Source: Caldilineaceae bacterium (lineage in GTDB: Bacteria; Chloroflexota; Anaerolineae; Caldilineales; Caldilineaceae). From it: 64,000 bases of DNA. The notes under the pieces were generated by a model. That model ran no database searches. It was not told where the DNA came from and saw nothing but the letters and a program-made list of their open reading frames with translations. Below, piece after piece: positions 53,141 to 61,497 of this stretch (position 1 is its first letter; every line of letters starts with the position of its first letter). The position numbers and the translations under genes are program-made. The stretch covers positions 1 to 64,000 of the forward strand of contig JAHBVH010000042.1 in the NCBI GenBank assembly GCA_019637645.1. The letters are read 5' to 3'.

Positions 53141-54973
53141 CTATTGGGTAATGGTAGGGAGATAGAGCTTCACCACGTCCGGGTCCAAGTAGTTGGGATG
53201 ACCATCGCCATCGGCGTCACCGGTCCCCTCGATCAGATCAGGAAACCCATCGTTGTCAGAATCGGTGTCGAGATAATTCGGAATGCCATCGCCATCAAAG
53301 TCTTCCGGCCCTTCGACAAAGTCGGGGATCAGATCCCCGTCTCGATCGGCGTCATCGGGCCCGCGGTAGCCAATTTCGCGCGTCAGCCAGCCGGTTTGTG
53401 TAATGATAATCTGTGCTAGTGCTGTGTTGATCGCATAGCCAGATGGAATTGAGCTGTCGGCAATGGTGACCGTATAGGTGCCGAGTTCGGTCAACCCGGC
53501 AAAAGTAACCAATCCATGCGTGTTACTTGTTCCGCTGAACAGGCGCGCTGAGGGTGCGCTGATGGTAATGCTGATGCCTGCCAGGCCCATCTCGTATGGA
53601 TGCCGCGTTTGGTTGCGATCGACATCATAGTAGGTGGTCAGGGAAAGCCCCGCTGATGGTGCCACGCTGACTGTGATCATGCTTGAATCGATGGCTATGT
53701 CACCGTCGGCTGTATAAGCCTTCCAGGTGACAGAATTGACCGTATTCTGTGTGATAACTTTGCTCACGGTGACGGCCAGGGAACGATTTACACTGACGGT
53801 TTGGGTAAAACTTTCGGTAAATTCATACAAACTATCGCGAATTTCATGACGCTGGAGCGGCGTACCCCCGGTATTCTGCAACAGGTAACAGAAGGTAACC
53901 GTGCTGCCATAGGGGACGACGAGCGGTGTTTGCTTGCCACAGGCATCGTTGGTTAAACTAGCGCCGACACTGAGTTTGGTAGATGCTGGCACTTGCACAG
54001 TCACTGAATCGGTTGCCATTAGTTGCATTTGATTCTCGGCGATGCTTGTCCAAGTCACTGTGCTCGTATTGCTTTGCACTGCTGTCATCGTATGGGTAAC
54101 CGTAAACGCGCTTCCCGCTGGGAGGGTGAGCGCCTGATTTTCTACTAAGATACCAAAGTTGCTATCAACTAATGTATGGAGGGTAAGCGTCAATGGTGTC
54201 GTATTATTGAGACGATAACAATACAACAAAGAGGCATTTAGTGCAACGCGCAAATTTTTCTCACCCCCACACCGGCTTGAATTCGCCACCACGGTACTAT
54301 CAATATCGATGGTGGGGATAATGACATGTGTTCTGTCACTGGCGCTAACGGCCAAGGTATTGTTTTGGGCGGTCCAGGTCGCACTGCTGCTAATACTCGT
54401 CGTAATCAGCTTGGTTACATGAAAGAAGGCGGCATCGGTCGCCGTGCCAGCGGGCGTTAGATCGTATTCCAATTCATCCACCAAACGGCCCAGTTGTTCA
54501 TCGACCACCGTGTGGCGGCGCAACGTCTCTGTGCCTGTATTGAGGACAATGAAACAGTAGGTCACGATGGTGGTCGGCGTTACCACGATCTCGTGGTCGG
54601 TCTTTTCAAAACACTGTTCTGAATCTAATACGACAGTTTTCATAAAGATAATGGACGCGTTTGCGGGCCTGAGCGGTGCTTCGATCGCGTCAAGAAGTTC
54701 CGCGCGTTGTTCGGGTGACAAGGGCTTCATCTGATAGGTGGGCGTTGGTGTCCCAGCCGCTTGGGCAACGAAGGCGCCTGTGGTGAAGGCATTGGACGCG
54801 CGCACCTGTTTCTCTGGCTGGCCGGTAGCCGAGAAGGAAAAGGCGCTCTGGATGGGGCGACTAGAGGCTTGTGCTATGGGGGAGTGGAAGGGATAAAAGG
54901 TTAACCATAAGATGGTTAACGTGATAAAGGCAATAAGCGGAATGAGAAAAACGCGCAGCAATGTCTGCAACAT
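53141..54973 (-). CDS. Surface-exposed repeat protein with SdrD-B-like and calcium-binding TSP3-type domains
   Basis: The 610-residue exported protein starts at 54973 (AAGGAG upstream). A hydrophobic signal/anchor spans about 2-28. Three ~105-residue beta repeats follow, each with a Cys pair (QCFEKT...[15 protein letters not shown]...[14 protein letters not shown]...FCYLLQNTG) and a conserved H-x3-D near the NT(G) strand. An SdrD-B/Cna-B-like domain starts [20 protein letters not shown]. The C-terminus has Asp-rich Ca2+ loops ([42 protein letters not shown]). It ends KLYLPTITQ. Adhesion or envelope role is inferred. Confidence 0.85.
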   Translation of the reverse strand: MLQTLLRVFLIPLIAFITLTILWLTFYPFHSPIAQASSRPIQSAFSFSATGQPEKQVRASNAFTTGAFVAQAAGTPTPTYQMKPLSPEQRAELLDAIEAPLRPANASIIFMKTVVLDSEQCFEKTDHEIVVTPTTIVTYCFIVLNTGTETLRRHTVVDEQLGRLVDELEYDLTPAGTATDAAFFHVTKLITTSISSSATWTAQNNTLAVSASDRTHVIIPTIDIDSTVVANSSRCGGEKNLRVALNASLLYCYRLNNTTPLTLTLHTLVDSNFGILVENQALTLPAGSAFTVTHTMTAVQSNTSTVTWTSIAENQMQLMATDSVTVQVPASTKLSVGASLTNDACGKQTPLVVPYGSTVTFCYLLQNTGGTPLQRHEIRDSLYEFTESFTQTVSVNRSLAVTVSKVITQNTVNSVTWKAYTADGDIAIDSSMITVSVAPSAGLSLTTYYDVDRNQTRHPYEMGLAGISITISAPSARLFSGTSNTHGLVTFAGLTELGTYTVTIADSSIPSGYAINTALAQIIITQTGWLTREIGYRGPDDADRDGDLIPDFVEGPEDFDGDGIPNYLDTDSDNDGFPDLIEGTGDADGDGHPNYLDPDVVKLYLPTITQ

Positions 54974-55500
54974 TGGTTGATTTCTCCTTTGGGTGAACGG
55001 TGTCTCGGGGCCGACCGTCACGCTGCGCCAATGGTCCAAGCATTCCTATAAAGCTGCATCTCGTTTTCAGTGTAATCATCAGTGTAATCATCTGGGGGGG
55101 CTTGTTATGTACTGCTCGCGTTTTTCACACCGAGTGCTCCGACTCCGGCCACTAGGTACTGTCCCTGGTTAGCAACAGGTGATCGTGGATCGTACTGATA
55201 ACAGGGTTGCCAATGCGCATACCAGCCAAAGGTAGCTGATGCACTGGGCTGAGCGACGCCATAGGGCCATCAGCCAATCTGGATTGGCAGCGAACCTTTA
55301 TCGGTAGATAGATAGACGAGAAAATGCGGGTTTTCTGTCCGGTGTACCTAATGTACTGATTGAGCTAGATCGCAATCATACCCATAAGTCAATGGTTGCC
55401 GATGTTGAAACAATGTTATCTTGTACTAGGTGTGATACATGAGCTATGGTACACTGACTGCCATACGAAATCGTAACCCTAGAAATTCTTATTTGCTGCT
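54974..55500. other. Intergenic region between divergent surface-protein and xseA genes
   Basis: About 525 bp. It holds a tandem CAGTGTAATCAT pair (55069-55093) in the leader of the surface-protein gene. A stop-to-stop open stretch of ~55 codons on the minus strand (55105-55269) could be a gene remnant. No strong promoter for xseA was found; a weak TTGTAC at 55421 is present. Confidence 0.4.
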
Positions 55501-56709
55501 ATGACACAGCCTATTCCTGTTTCGACACTGAATCTATATATTTCACAGCTCTTTGAGCGTGATGAGATGCTTCGTGATCTATGGATCATTGGCGAAGTGA
55601 GCAATTGGAAACGCGCGGCCAGCGGCCATGTCTATTTTTCTCTGAAAGACACAGGCGCTACCCTCAACGCGGTAATGTGGAAGAGTCACACCCTTGCTCA
55701 CACCTGGTTACCTCATGATGGTGACCAAATTATAGCGCATGGTTATGTCGGCGTCTATCCTGAGCGCGGACAGTATCAGCTTTATGTGAATCGGATTCAG
55801 CCAGCGGGCCGCGGTCAGCTATATGCTGAATTTGAAGCCCTGAAGGCACGTCTCGCCAGCGCCGGTTTGTTCGAACTATCCCGAAAACGGCCACTACGGA
55901 TACCTCCCCAGCGGATTGGCATCATTACCAGCGCGGATGCCGCGGCTCTACGCGATATTTTACGTGTACTGGTGTTGCGCTGGCCGTTAGTGCAGGTGCT
56001 GCTCTTTCCCACGTTGGTGCAAGGCAATGAAGCGCCCGCCCAAATTGTGGCGGCTTTACGCGCGGCCAATCAGTACAGCACATCGGTAGCTGCCCTGGAT
56101 ACGTTGATCCTTGCCCGCGGCGGTGGCAGCATCGAAGACCTTTGGGCCTTTAATGACGAACGAGTTGCTTATGCACTTTTTGAAAGTGCTTGCCCCGTTG
56201 TGACGGGTATCGGTCATGAAACGGATTTTACCATTGCCGATTTTGTGGCGGATCTCCGCGCCCCGACTCCCTCGGCGGCCGCGGCAACGGTAACGCCTGA
56301 TCGAAATGATGGGCTAGCGCAACTTGCTGAATGGCGCTATGCGCTTGGTCGGCGGCTGCAGCAACAGCTACAGCAAGAACGCCAACAGCTTTCTCATCGC
56401 AAATTACGCTTGCAACGTACCACGCCAGATCGCAAACTCGATCGGTTGCGCCAACAGCTCGACGACCGTATTCGTCAGCTCCATCAAGTGCTGCGTCGTA
56501 AAATCGAACGACAACAAGAGCGAACGAAGCTAAGTTCTGCGCGTCTGACGGCCCTTGCTCCCCACCATATTCTGCGGCGTGGCTATAGTATTGTGCAACG
56601 TGCCGACGGCGCTGTCGTCCGTACGCCAGCTATGCTTACGGTGCATGAGCCGTTAACCGTCCATTCCTCTGGTGGTAGTTACCAAGTTGCGGTAACAAAG
56701 ACCGAGTAA
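55501..56709 (+). CDS. xseA: Exodeoxyribonuclease VII large subunit
   Basis: The 402-residue nuclease has an N-terminal OB fold ([37 protein letters not shown]) and the catalytic domain with [17 protein letters not shown]. The conserved [21 protein letters not shown] and [24 protein letters not shown] follow. A coiled-coil segment (about 275-350) binds the small subunit. It degrades single-stranded DNA with XseB. No xseB gene follows within this window, although it usually does. ATG 55501 lacks a clear ribosome site but matches the family start. Confidence 0.96.
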   Translation: MTQPIPVSTLNLYISQLFERDEMLRDLWIIGEVSNWKRAASGHVYFSLKDTGATLNAVMWKSHTLAHTWLPHDGDQIIAHGYVGVYPERGQYQLYVNRIQPAGRGQLYAEFEALKARLASAGLFELSRKRPLRIPPQRIGIITSADAAALRDILRVLVLRWPLVQVLLFPTLVQGNEAPAQIVAALRAANQYSTSVAALDTLILARGGGSIEDLWAFNDERVAYALFESACPVVTGIGHETDFTIADFVADLRAPTPSAAAATVTPDRNDGLAQLAEWRYALGRRLQQQLQQERQQLSHRKLRLQRTTPDRKLDRLRQQLDDRIRQLHQVLRRKIERQQERTKLSSARLTALAPHHILRRGYSIVQRADGAVVRTPAMLTVHEPLTVHSSGGSYQVAVTKTE

Positions 56710-57086
56710 GACATTTGTATTATGCAATATTAACTATATATTAAAACAAAAGACATAACAAGATCAATTATTGGTTAAAATCAATTACGCTCTACCTCTT
56801 ACGTGCCTCTTCGCTTTTGCGGCTACACCACGGTACTTAGAGACGCTTTGAATTGCCCACCTTTTTAAACTCCTTCTTCGGTTTCGATCAGCGCATACCG
56901 GCGTGCTAAACCCACGCGCGCCGATGCTTTGTTAGTCGGGCTGATCAGCACTTCTACGTGTGTGGAAACAAGCCAAGAAACCCTTGCGTTATCACTACAG
57001 CTATGCCAACCTATCGTCACCATGCAATAGTGGCCGCTTCCGCCATCAGTCGGCGCGCTCGGTTTGTAGATGAAATGTGATAGCCC
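56710..57086. other. Intergenic region after xseA
   Basis: About 375 bp, very AT-rich in the first 75 bp. Apart from the 52-codon minus-strand frame listed separately, nothing was recognised. No xseB is present. Confidence 0.45.
56865..57023 (-). CDS. Possible 52-residue small protein or gene remnant
   Basis: It runs from ATG at 57023 to TAA at 56865. The C-terminal half (VEVLISPTNKASARVGLARR, then YALIETEEGV) has normal protein-like composition. The N-terminal half is less convincing and no ribosome site is clear. I do not recognise a family. It could be the tail of a decayed gene; conservation is the only real test. Confidence 0.25.
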   Translation of the reverse strand: MVTIGWHSCSDNARVSWLVSTHVEVLISPTNKASARVGLARRYALIETEEGV

Positions 57087-59249
57087 ATGAATACACTATC
57101 TGCTTATTCTGACTTTTTGATTGAGGTAACGAAGAGCAGCGAGCAACATTATTTGGTTGTCGTTCGCTCGAATACAGGCGAAGCGCGTCAGGTGTCGCTG
57201 TGGCCCTTTCCGAAACAGGCATTGGAAAATGAATTGAGGAAGGTTGAAGTCGCCCTTTTTGCCTTATCGCCAAGCCTGCTGACGCCCCTTGCTCTACAGG
57301 AACAGCCGCTTCAACCAGAACGGGTTGTACAAACCTTTGGAAGCGCGCTCTTCGACTTTCTATTTGCGGGCGAGACCCGTACACTCTACTATGAGTCGCT
57401 CCGCGAAGCAATGCACCACGCTCGGCATGTACGGTTGAAAGTAAGTATTCACGATCCAATCCTGGCGGCCCTGCCCTGGGAGTTTCTCTATGATGCGCGA
57501 CGGCGCGATTTTGTCTGCCTTGATCCGCATACCTCGTTGGTGCGTTATACCGAATTGCCACAAACGCCGCCACCGCTGACAATCACACCGCCGTTACACA
57601 TCCTCGCCGTCGTGGCCGATCCCATCGACATGGCAACCCGACTGGATGTGGCCGAAGAGCAGCGCCGGATCACCGCGGCAACTGCCCCATTGGTAGAGCA
57701 GGGCTTAGTCCGTCTGACTTGGTTCCAAGGACAAACTTGGCGCGCGTTACAACGTCTCTTGCGCACGCCAACAACGCCCTGTCACGTTTTCCATTTTATC
57801 GGCCACGGTGGCTTTGACGAAGCACGCCATGAAGGTTTTATTGTGCTGACCGATGACGCGCAGAGATCGCACCGCCTCTATGCCACACAACTGGCCCGCC
57901 TATTGGCCCGCCAGCGCGGCACCTTGCAGCTCGTCCTCTTAAATGCGTGTGACGGCGCACGCATGGGACACCACAACCTGCTGGCTAGCACCGCGGCGAC
58001 CTTGATCCATAGTGGGATTCCCGCCGTGTTGGCGATGCAATATGCCATTACCAATCCCGTCGCGATTGAATTTGCCCATACCTTCTATGAGGCACTGGCC
58101 GATAATCTGCCGGTCGATACAGCGGTGGCCGAAGCACGCAACGCACTGAACTTTGGTAATGCGGCTTCGGTCGAGTGGGGGATTCCTGTGCTCTATATGC
58201 GGGCGACCGATGGCCGCCTTTTTTCGGTGGCCGATCCTGCCCACCCCAAGCAGCCGTCCCCCACGCTGACGACAGGGAACGTGCCTATTCATCAACCCGG
58301 CCGCGCCGGGACGGCCCCGACGCCGTTGGAAGATCTGCTCTCTGCGGTAGAGCAACAGGGCCGCCATCTGGATTTCGCACCATCTGACGCCGTCCCACCA
58401 AGTACGTTGCCAGACACCAACCCGCCCTCTGTGCTGGCACCCAAAACGGCTGCGCCCGCACCCCCCAACGTGATCCCGCAGTTGGACGTGGCTGATCTTT
58501 TGCAAAGCTATGTCGAACACCATCATTCCCTCCTTGGTTTGGACTGGGCCACGATTGGGGCAGGTGAGTTCTGGATGGGCAGCGATCCACAGCAGGATAT
58601 TCACCATTTTGAAGATGAGCTACCTCAGCTCCGCCTACACCTGCCAGAATTTCGGATCTCTCGGGCACCAATTACCAATGCCCAATATAAAGCTTTTGTC
58701 GACGCCACATGTTATCGGCTGCCCAGCCATTGGGTGGCTGGCGAAATTCCGGCGGCCAAGGAGCATCACCCTGTGGTCAATGTCAGTTGGCGGGATGCCC
58801 TTGCCTTTTGTGACTGGGCTGGTGTCCGCCTGCCGACCGAAGCCGAGTGGGAAAAGGCTGCGCGTGGGCCCGATGGCCGAATCTACCCATGGGGCAATAC
58901 ACCGCCCACCGCCACGCTCTGCAACTTTGATCGACCGCTAGGCGCAACAACCGCGGTGGGCGCCTATCCCGCCGGTGCAAGTGTCTACGGGGTTTTGGAC
59001 ATGGTGGGCAATGTTTGGGAATGGACGGCGACGCTCTGGCTAGATAGCTATGAAAATTATGTGCAAGAGCTCGACAAGCAAACCGATCGCCATCTCCGCC
59101 GTGTCCTCCGCGGTGGTGGCTTCCGCGATGTCGAATTTGTGCGCTGTGCGGCGCGTTCTTGGGATCTACTCCACCAGCGCTACCGTGATCTCGGCTTCCG
59201 GGTCGTTGCCCTGTCGCCAGCGCATCATCCCCGCCCAGCTAAGCTATAG
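57087..59249 (+). CDS. CHAT caspase-like protease fused to an FGE-sulfatase (C-type-lectin-fold) domain
   Basis: The 720-residue protein has a CHAT peptidase domain in its first half. The catalytic pair is His240 (HFIGHGGF) and Cys288 (LNACDGA), and GIPAVLAMQYAITNPVAIEFAHTFY is the conserved block after them. A Pro/Ala/Thr linker spans about 385-465. Residues ~487-710 are a formylglycine-generating-enzyme-like domain (GEFWMGSD, NVSWRDALAFCDWAGVRLPTEAEWEKAARG, MVGNVWEWT, RVLRGGGF, GFRVV). True FGE oxidises a sulfatase Cys; in CHAT fusions this fold more likely acts as a ligand-binding module. The ATG 57087 start fits but has a weak ribosome site. It stands alone with no reverse transcriptase nearby. 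Confidence 0.92.
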   Translation: MNTLSAYSDFLIEVTKSSEQHYLVVVRSNTGEARQVSLWPFPKQALENELRKVEVALFALSPSLLTPLALQEQPLQPERVVQTFGSALFDFLFAGETRTLYYESLREAMHHARHVRLKVSIHDPILAALPWEFLYDARRRDFVCLDPHTSLVRYTELPQTPPPLTITPPLHILAVVADPIDMATRLDVAEEQRRITAATAPLVEQGLVRLTWFQGQTWRALQRLLRTPTTPCHVFHFIGHGGFDEARHEGFIVLTDDAQRSHRLYATQLARLLARQRGTLQLVLLNACDGARMGHHNLLASTAATLIHSGIPAVLAMQYAITNPVAIEFAHTFYEALADNLPVDTAVAEARNALNFGNAASVEWGIPVLYMRATDGRLFSVADPAHPKQPSPTLTTGNVPIHQPGRAGTAPTPLEDLLSAVEQQGRHLDFAPSDAVPPSTLPDTNPPSVLAPKTAAPAPPNVIPQLDVADLLQSYVEHHHSLLGLDWATIGAGEFWMGSDPQQDIHHFEDELPQLRLHLPEFRISRAPITNAQYKAFVDATCYRLPSHWVAGEIPAAKEHHPVVNVSWRDALAFCDWAGVRLPTEAEWEKAARGPDGRIYPWGNTPPTATLCNFDRPLGATTAVGAYPAGASVYGVLDMVGNVWEWTATLWLDSYENYVQELDKQTDRHLRRVLRGGGFRDVEFVRCAARSWDLLHQRYRDLGFRVVALSPAHHPRPAKL

Positions 59250-59255
59250 CCACTG

Positions 59256-59264
59256 TGCTATAAT
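59256..59264 (+). promoter_or_regulatory. Extended -10 promoter TGCTATAAT
   Basis: TGC precedes a perfect TATAAT (59259-59264). No good -35 is visible, as is allowed for extended -10 promoters. The dehydrogenase gene starts 86 bp downstream. Confidence 0.55.
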
Positions 59265-59349
59265 GGTGCAGAAGAGTAGTACATAGCGCTGGGCTGCCAA
59301 TGGCTAAATCATCAACTACCCTTATCCACAAAAGCTCGAGGAACCTACC

Positions 59350-60378
59350 ATGCCACGCGAATTGATCGCTAGTGATCGCGAACAACTTGCCTTTCGCGAC
59401 TACGCTTCTCCCCCACTTCAAGCCGACCAACTGCGGGTACGGACCCGTTTTGCCGCCGCGAAACACGGCACCGAGATGGCACTCTACAAAGGCTACGCCA
59501 GCCCGCGTGGGCGCTATGATACCGAATACCAACTCTTTCGTCCTGAGGATGCGGGCGTACGTTATCCGGTCGCCCTGGGCAATATCTGTATTGGTGATGT
59601 GATTGAAATCGGCGCGGCGGTTGAACAATACCAACTGGGTGACCAAGTTTTCCGCTATGCCCCCTTCCGCGAAGAACAGGTTTGGCCTGCGGCCACTGTG
59701 CGGCGGCTGCCAGCGACTGTACCCTGGCAAGCCGCTGCTTGTCTCGACCCCGCCGATTTTGCCTTAGGCGCGCTACGTGACGGCCATGTGCGGATCGGTG
59801 ACGCCGTGGCGATCTTTGGCATGGGCGCGATTGGCTTGGTCGCATTACAGTTGGCGAAGCTAGCGGGCGCTGATCCGGTCATCGCCGTGGAGCCGTTGGC
59901 GATTCGTCAGGCCGCTGCCGTGGCCTGTGGGGCTGATCTGGTCATCGATCCCGCGCGTGAGGATGCCGGTTTTGCCATCAAACAAGCCACGGAGAAACGG
60001 GGCGCTGATGTTTGTATTGATTACAGTGGTCACTACCTTGCCCTGCAGGGAGCGCTGCGGGGTGTCGCCTATCTGGGGACGGTCGTCGCCGGTGCTTGGC
60101 CTGGGGCGTATCCCGCTGGTCTGGATCTGGGGGCCGAGGCCCATATGAATCGACCGACCATTATCTTCTCCCGCGCCTGTAGCGAACCCAATCCTGATTA
60201 CCCTAGCTGGACTGAAAATCGCCTCTTATCTGTCTGCTGGCGCTTATTGAGCGAAGGCAAGATCAAATGCGAACCGATTGTGCAACCAATTGTGAATTTT
60301 GCCGATTTACTGGTAGAGTATCCCAAGATTGCAACGCATCCCAACGAAAATGTGAAACTAGGTGTGCGCTTCCCATAA
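59350..60378 (+). CDS. Medium-chain dehydrogenase/reductase (zinc-type ADH-like)
   Basis: The 342-residue MDR-superfamily protein has an N-terminal GroES-like part (LQADQLRVRTRFAAAKHGTEMALYKG; YPVALGNICIGDVIEIG) and a Rossmann domain with VAIFGMGAIGLVALQLAKLAGAD. The usual structural four-Cys zinc loop is absent, and catalytic zinc ligands are not obvious, so it belongs to a zinc-poor branch of sugar-type dehydrogenases. ATG 59350 has GAGGAA upstream. The sugar isomerase-like gene 233 bp downstream is probably its pathway partner. Confidence 0.9.
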   Translation: MPRELIASDREQLAFRDYASPPLQADQLRVRTRFAAAKHGTEMALYKGYASPRGRYDTEYQLFRPEDAGVRYPVALGNICIGDVIEIGAAVEQYQLGDQVFRYAPFREEQVWPAATVRRLPATVPWQAAACLDPADFALGALRDGHVRIGDAVAIFGMGAIGLVALQLAKLAGADPVIAVEPLAIRQAAAVACGADLVIDPAREDAGFAIKQATEKRGADVCIDYSGHYLALQGALRGVAYLGTVVAGAWPGAYPAGLDLGAEAHMNRPTIIFSRACSEPNPDYPSWTENRLLSVCWRLLSEGKIKCEPIVQPIVNFADLLVEYPKIATHPNENVKLGVRFP

Positions 60379-60499
60379 ACACCTGGTGATTTGGCTGCTC
60401 CCCTTGGTCAAGCAAGCCAGTGTGTTTTGTCCGTACATTGGCGTATAATATAACGGTAAAACGCGCAAGGTGCCGGGCTACGGAACGCCGCCGGCTCAA

Positions 60500-60548
60500 G
60501 CCCGCTTCAGCGGGCGTTGCTGCCTAGCACCGTCCCTTCAGGGCGGTG
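60500..60548. repeat. Two adjacent hairpins with TTCA loops
   Basis: GCCCGC-TTCA-GCGGGC (60500-60515) is a perfect 6-bp stem. CACCGTCCC-TTCA-GGGCGGTG (60528-60548) has one bulged T. Both share the TTCA loop, which marks them as one repeat family. A TATAAT lies upstream at 60444-60449, so they sit in the leader of the 60612 gene. Confidence 0.75.
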
Positions 60549-60611
60549 TGCACCCCAACCAATTGATAACCAACCCGTGACATAAGGTCACCAACCATTC
60601 TGGAGGAACGG

Positions 60612-61409
60612 ATGAAACTAGGTGCAAATTCAGTGCTCTTCGGCGGTTATGACATGGAAACCGCCTTTAAGTCTATTGCCCTAGCTGGCTATGATGGGAT
60701 CGAAATCTCGGCGATTGAGGGGATGAGCCAACACCTTGTGCTCGACCGCTGGCAAGAGATTGCCCCAGAGATCAAACGTCTAGCCCAAAGCTATCAATTG
60801 ACCCTATTAGCCATAGAACAGCCCTCACGCGACCCCGCAAAGATGGAAATGGCCCTCCAAGCCGCCGCGGAGATTGGCATTCCGATTGTCAACTGTGGGC
60901 CAGGTGGTAAGACCGATGATCCCAGCACTCTGCAACAAACGCTCGACGAGCTGGGGGCTTTGGCCCACATGGCCGAAAAATATGGGGTGACGTTATGTGT
61001 CAAAGCCCATGTGGGCGCGGCTGTCTACAACACGCCAACCACCCTCAAGGTAATGGAAGCCATCTCCTCCCCCAATTTCGGAATTGATATGGACCCTTCG
61101 CATATCTACCGTGCCAATGAAAACCCTGTCGAAGCGATTGCTGCCGTGATTTCCCGGGTGAAGCATGTCCATATTCGTGACTGCAAGGGACGCCAACAGG
61201 GGCCAGGTAAGCCCGAGATGCAGGCCAATGGCCGTGGCGATATCGATCTCGTTGGTTACGTCCGTGTCCTGCATGAACATGGCTACACGGGCCCCTTAAA
61301 CCTGGAAATTATTGGGGCTAAAGAATATACTTTGGAACAGTGTTGTATTATTGCTGCTGAATCGCGGGGCCATATGCAGGCCAGTTTGCAAGCGTGTGGG
61401 GCGCGTTAA
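60612..61409 (+). CDS. Sugar phosphate isomerase/epimerase (xylose isomerase-like TIM barrel)
   Basis: The 265-residue AP-endonuclease-2-fold protein begins KLGANSVLFGGYDMETAFKSIALAGYDGIEISAIEGM. It has ITVNCGPGG-like IVNCGPGGKT, VTLCVKAHVG, FGIDMDPSHIYR, VKHVHIRDCKG and LNLEIIGAKEY, giving the usual metal-binding Glu, Asp, His and Glu positions with one Lys (VKAH) where Glu is common. ATG 60612 has GGAGG 5-6 bp upstream. With the MDR dehydrogenase it resembles inositol or keto-sugar catabolic pairs. Substrate is unknown. Confidence 0.92.
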   Translation: MKLGANSVLFGGYDMETAFKSIALAGYDGIEISAIEGMSQHLVLDRWQEIAPEIKRLAQSYQLTLLAIEQPSRDPAKMEMALQAAAEIGIPIVNCGPGGKTDDPSTLQQTLDELGALAHMAEKYGVTLCVKAHVGAAVYNTPTTLKVMEAISSPNFGIDMDPSHIYRANENPVEAIAAVISRVKHVHIRDCKGRQQGPGKPEMQANGRGDIDLVGYVRVLHEHGYTGPLNLEIIGAKEYTLEQCCIIAAESRGHMQASLQACGAR

Positions 61410-61434
61410 TCGGTTCTTCGGGAGGATGTAGGCC

Positions 61435-61467
61435 AGACCAGACAGGTTTTGAAAACCTGTCTGGTCT
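61435..61467. repeat. 33-bp palindromic repeat, copy 5
   Basis: AGACCAGACAGGTTTT and AAAACCTGTCTGGTCT are perfect 16-bp arms around G61451. It lies between two convergent genes and likely terminates transcription. Confidence 0.95.
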
Positions 61468-61497
61468 CAGGGGCTGGATCAACTATCGCTGTGCCGC

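Noticed and set aside
57046..57582. 178-codon minus-strand frame over the start of the CHAT gene
   Set aside because: It is antisense to a convincing CHAT domain and has an Arg/Ala-rich shadow composition.
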